Assembly: GCA_019637795.1 (NCBI GenBank) | Contig: JAHBUY010000004.1 | Coordinates: forward strand, 124,001-188,000 | DNA: 64,000 bases | DNA from: a bacterium | Lineage (GTDB): Bacteria; Desulfobacterota; Binatia; HRBIN30; CADEER01 | Reading direction: 5' to 3' | Shown here: piece after piece, positions 62,100-64,000 of the stretch | Layout: each line of letters opens with the position of its first letter | How positions within the stretch are numbered: position 1 is the stretch's first letter | Program-made: the position numbers and the translations under genes | Notes under the pieces: model-generated | The model's database searches: none | What the model was told of the DNA's origin: nothing | What the model saw: the letters and a program-made list of their open reading frames with translations, nothing else

Positions 62100-63275
62100 T
62101 CAGCGGGCGCCGCGGGCGGCCGCGGGGGCGCCGCGGCCGGCGGCGAAACGCAGGATGTCGGCGCGGGCCGCGCGGACGTCGGCGCGGCCCGCCGCGATCA
62201 GGCGCCCCGTGAAGGCGGGGTCGAAGAGCAGGTAGCTCAGCAGCTCGGTGATCGATTCATCGGTCCCGAGACCGCGCATCAGGTAGCGCACCGCCGGCGG
62301 CACGTGGTCGGACAGCTCCGCCGCCACCTCGCCGACGTCGACGGACGGGCGCAGCCAGAGGACGTCGACCCAGCGGAAACTGTCGCTGTCGGGCCCGCTG
62401 TGGCAGCTCAGCACGCTGCGATTGACGCGGCCGCTGTGCTCGACGTCGGATTCGATGGCATCGAGCATCACCGCGTCGAGCAGCACGCCGGCGATCTGCG
62501 CGATGGTCGGCGGCGGCGGCTTCTTGCGCGCATCCTCGACGCCGGGTCCCTGGACGCCGACCGCCACCACGCGCTCTGCGCCGAGGTTGATCGCCGGGCT
62601 CAGCGGCGCGGTGTTGCGGATGCACCCGTCGCCGAAGTGCCGGCCCTCGATGCGCACCGAGGGGAAGAAGATCGGAATCGCGCTCGAGGCCATCAGGTGA
62701 TCGATGGTCAGGCGGGCGCGCTCGATGCGCCAGCGGCTCCGCTTCCACAGGCGGATGTCCGGATCGCCGTGCACGAACAGGTAGCCGTTCGACGTGTGGA
62801 GGTCGGTGGCCGCGACCGCGGCGGCGTAGAGCGCGCCGCTCTGCACGTGCTCGTCGATGCGCGCCAACGGAATGCGCTTCAGCAGCGTGCGCAGCGGCGC
62901 GGTGTCGAGCAGCGATTTCGGCTGCACGCGGCGGAGCGCGCCGCCGAACGAGAGGTCCCATGCCCACCGCGCCCCGATCCGTCCGAGCGAGCGGATGTCG
63001 GTGCGGAAGACGTCGCTGGCGACGATCGTGCTCCACACCTCGATCAGACGCTCGACGCCGGCCGCCAGCGCGTCGGCGTGCGCCGCCAGCATGCCGGCAT
63101 TGATCGAGCCGGCGCTGGAGCCGACGATGATGTCGAACGGCGAGCCCTCGGCGCCGATCATGCCGATGTCGACCAGCCCCTGCAGCACGCCCGCCTGATA
63201 GGCGCCGCGCGCGCCGCCGCCGGAGAGGACGAGCGCCGTGCGCGGCCGGCTGCCGGTGGCGGAGCGTGCGGGCAT
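62100..63275 (-). CDS. Patatin-like phospholipase
   Basis: A 391-residue patatin-family lipid acyl hydrolase with a Ser-Asp dyad. The oxyanion loop GGGARGAYQAGVLQ (19-32), nucleophile Ser54 in GSSAGSINAG and Asp216 in FGDGCIRN are clear. DGC replaces the usual DGG. There is no signal peptide, so it acts on membrane lipids from the inside. The following P450 may modify released fatty acids. C-terminal helices (TELLSYLLFDPAFTGRLI) are family-typical. Confidence 0.93.
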   Translation of the reverse strand: MPARSATGSRPRTALVLSGGGARGAYQAGVLQGLVDIGMIGAEGSPFDIIVGSSAGSINAGMLAAHADALAAGVERLIEVWSTIVASDVFRTDIRSLGRIGARWAWDLSFGGALRRVQPKSLLDTAPLRTLLKRIPLARIDEHVQSGALYAAAVAATDLHTSNGYLFVHGDPDIRLWKRSRWRIERARLTIDHLMASSAIPIFFPSVRIEGRHFGDGCIRNTAPLSPAINLGAERVVAVGVQGPGVEDARKKPPPPTIAQIAGVLLDAVMLDAIESDVEHSGRVNRSVLSCHSGPDSDSFRWVDVLWLRPSVDVGEVAAELSDHVPPAVRYLMRGLGTDESITELLSYLLFDPAFTGRLIAAGRADVRAARADILRFAAGRGAPAAARGAR

Positions 63276-63365
63276 GGCGCCGATGCAACCACGTTCGCCT
63301 CGCCGGGCGCAACCGGTCCGGCCGGCGGCGATTGACTTTCGCGGTCGGCCTGCGACAAGCCGGGC

Positions 63366-63569
63366 ATGCCCAGCCGCACGCCCGAAGGCGGCACGCTGAT
63401 CATCGCCGCGCTGCTCCTCCTCGCCCTCGGCTTCGCCGGCTACTGGATCATGCGCTATGCGCAGACGGGCGGGCCGCCCGACAACATCCTGCCGTACTTC
63501 TCGATCGGCGCGGCGCTGATCGTCGTCGTCGGACTGGCCGTGCTGCTCATCCGCGGCGGCACCCGCTGA
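63366..63569 (+). CDS. Small two-helix membrane protein
   Basis: A 67-residue protein with two hydrophobic helices (TLIIAALLLLALGFAGYWIMRY and IGAALIVVVGLAVLLIR) joined by a Gly/Pro loop. There is no family I recognise and no clear ribosome site. It lies divergent from patatin and convergent with the GAF gene. Reality is moderately supported by the clean helix pattern and lack of a better frame. Confidence 0.5.
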   Translation: MPSRTPEGGTLIIAALLLLALGFAGYWIMRYAQTGGPPDNILPYFSIGAALIVVVGLAVLLIRGGTR

Positions 63570-63578
63570 CGTTGCGCG

Positions 63579-64000
63579 TCAGCGGGCGTTCGATGCGGCT
63601 CGCCGCGCCACCAGCCAGCCGCGGCCGACGCCGATCAGCGTCACGCCGATGACCAGGCAGAGCGCGCCGATCAGCACCCCGCGGCGGGTCGGCAGCTCCT
63701 CCCACGGCAGCACGCGCGCGCGGTGGTAGAGGGTCGCGGCCGCGGCCAGCACCACCCCGAGCGCCGACAGCGCGACGCCGGCGCTGCGGCAGAAGCCGCG
63801 CAGATCGAGCACCTCGCGCTCGAGCGCGTGGTACAGCGCGGCCTTCTCGTAGGCGACGCCGATCTCGCTGGCGAGGATGTCGAGAAACTCCAGGTCGGCC
63901 GGCTCGAGATGCCCGGCGCCCGGGTTCACCACCTCGAGCACGCCGATGTTGCCGCGGCGGGTGCGCAGCGGCGAGCACAGCAGCGACCGGGTGCGCATGG
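63579..64000 (-). CDS. GAF-domain membrane protein, N-terminus beyond window
   Basis: The last 140 residues of a leftward gene cut by the window edge. They begin with the end of a GAF domain (TRSLLCSPLRTRRGNIGVLEVVNP...FLDILASEIGVAYEKAALYHALE). Two transmembrane helices follow (VALSALGVVLAAAATLYH and GVLIGALCLVIGVTLIGVGRGWLV). GAF domains sense small ligands or redox state; the output part, if any, would be upstream. The Met at 63998 lies within the GAF fold and is not a likely start. Confidence 0.82.
   Translation of the reverse strand, partial: MRTRSLLCSPLRTRRGNIGVLEVVNPGAGHLEPADLEFLDILASEIGVAYEKAALYHALEREVLDLRGFCRSAGVALSALGVVLAAAATLYHRARVLPWEELPTRRGVLIGALCLVIGVTLIGVGRGWLVARRAASNAR

Overview
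The window is a GC-rich (roughly 70% GC) bacterial chromosome segment, densely packed with about 52 genes and showing no tRNA, rRNA, CRISPR array or transposase. The gene content suggests a soil or sediment bacterium of a deltaproteobacteria-like lineage, most probably Binatota (Desulfobacterota_B). This is an inference from a recognisable style: secreted proteins with Thr-Pro-rich linkers, dockerin-like motifs of the CPSDCDGDG...NELV type, DUF4215 Cys-rich repeats, many lipid and steroid catabolism genes, P450s, a carotenoid oxygenase and multihaem cytochromes.

Layout. 1-632: 5' part of an RtcB RNA ligase. 0.9-3.0 kb: a secreted Thr-Pro repeat protein. 3.1-8.5 kb: a leftward catabolic cluster (two DUF35 proteins, two Cys-less thiolase-like proteins, a TetR regulator and a cytochrome P450), controlled by two near-identical operators. 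8.5-11.5 kb: a peroxiredoxin and a tandem CoA-transferase. 11.7-15.9 kb: a secreted PQQ-type propeller dehydrogenase and a copper monooxygenase-like protein. 16-22.1 kb: a BKACE enzyme, an ACAD10-type kinase-like protein, a beta-helix lipoprotein, a GDPD lipoprotein and a secreted trypsin-like protease. 22.5-28.4 kb: photolyase, sirohydrochlorin chelatase, DUF72, sulfite/nitrite reductase and an unknown protein. 28.4-30.9 kb: a secreted propeller protein.

31-38.2 kb is the most coherent block. A leftward operon TetR - SDR - hydratase-2 - SCPx thiolase - SCP2 faces a rightward acyl-CoA dehydrogenase - FATP-type acyl-CoA ligase across a shared promoter with a palindrome. Together these make one complete beta-oxidation cycle built from the same modules that are fused in eukaryotic peroxisomal MFE-2 and SCPx. 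38.3-41.2 kb: a repeat-fold protein, an 11-haem cytochrome c/b fusion and a small membrane protein. 41.3-49 kb: a GT-C glycosyltransferase with a TPR region, a PsiF protein, an enoyl-CoA isomerase-like crotonase, a carotenoid oxygenase, a membrane-RraB fusion, a ferritin-like protein and an amidohydrolase. 49.2-56.2 kb: a SWIM-SNF2 helicase and a secreted propeller/cytochrome/dockerin protein. 56.4-64 kb: a wHTH-TPR regulator divergent from a tautomerase, an unknown protein, a crotonase, an MsrQ-like membrane protein, a second P450, a patatin phospholipase, a small membrane protein and the 3' part of a GAF-domain membrane protein.

The lipid genes fit together: two P450s for hydroxylation, a FATP-type ligase, an acyl-CoA dehydrogenase, R-type hydratase and dehydrogenase, SCPx thiolase with SCP2, and DUF35/thiolase-like pairs of the kind used as aldolases in steroid side-chain removal. 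Several strong hairpins mark transcript ends, and two dispersed long inverted repeats belong to one related repeat family. All functions are read from sequence motifs; no database search was run.
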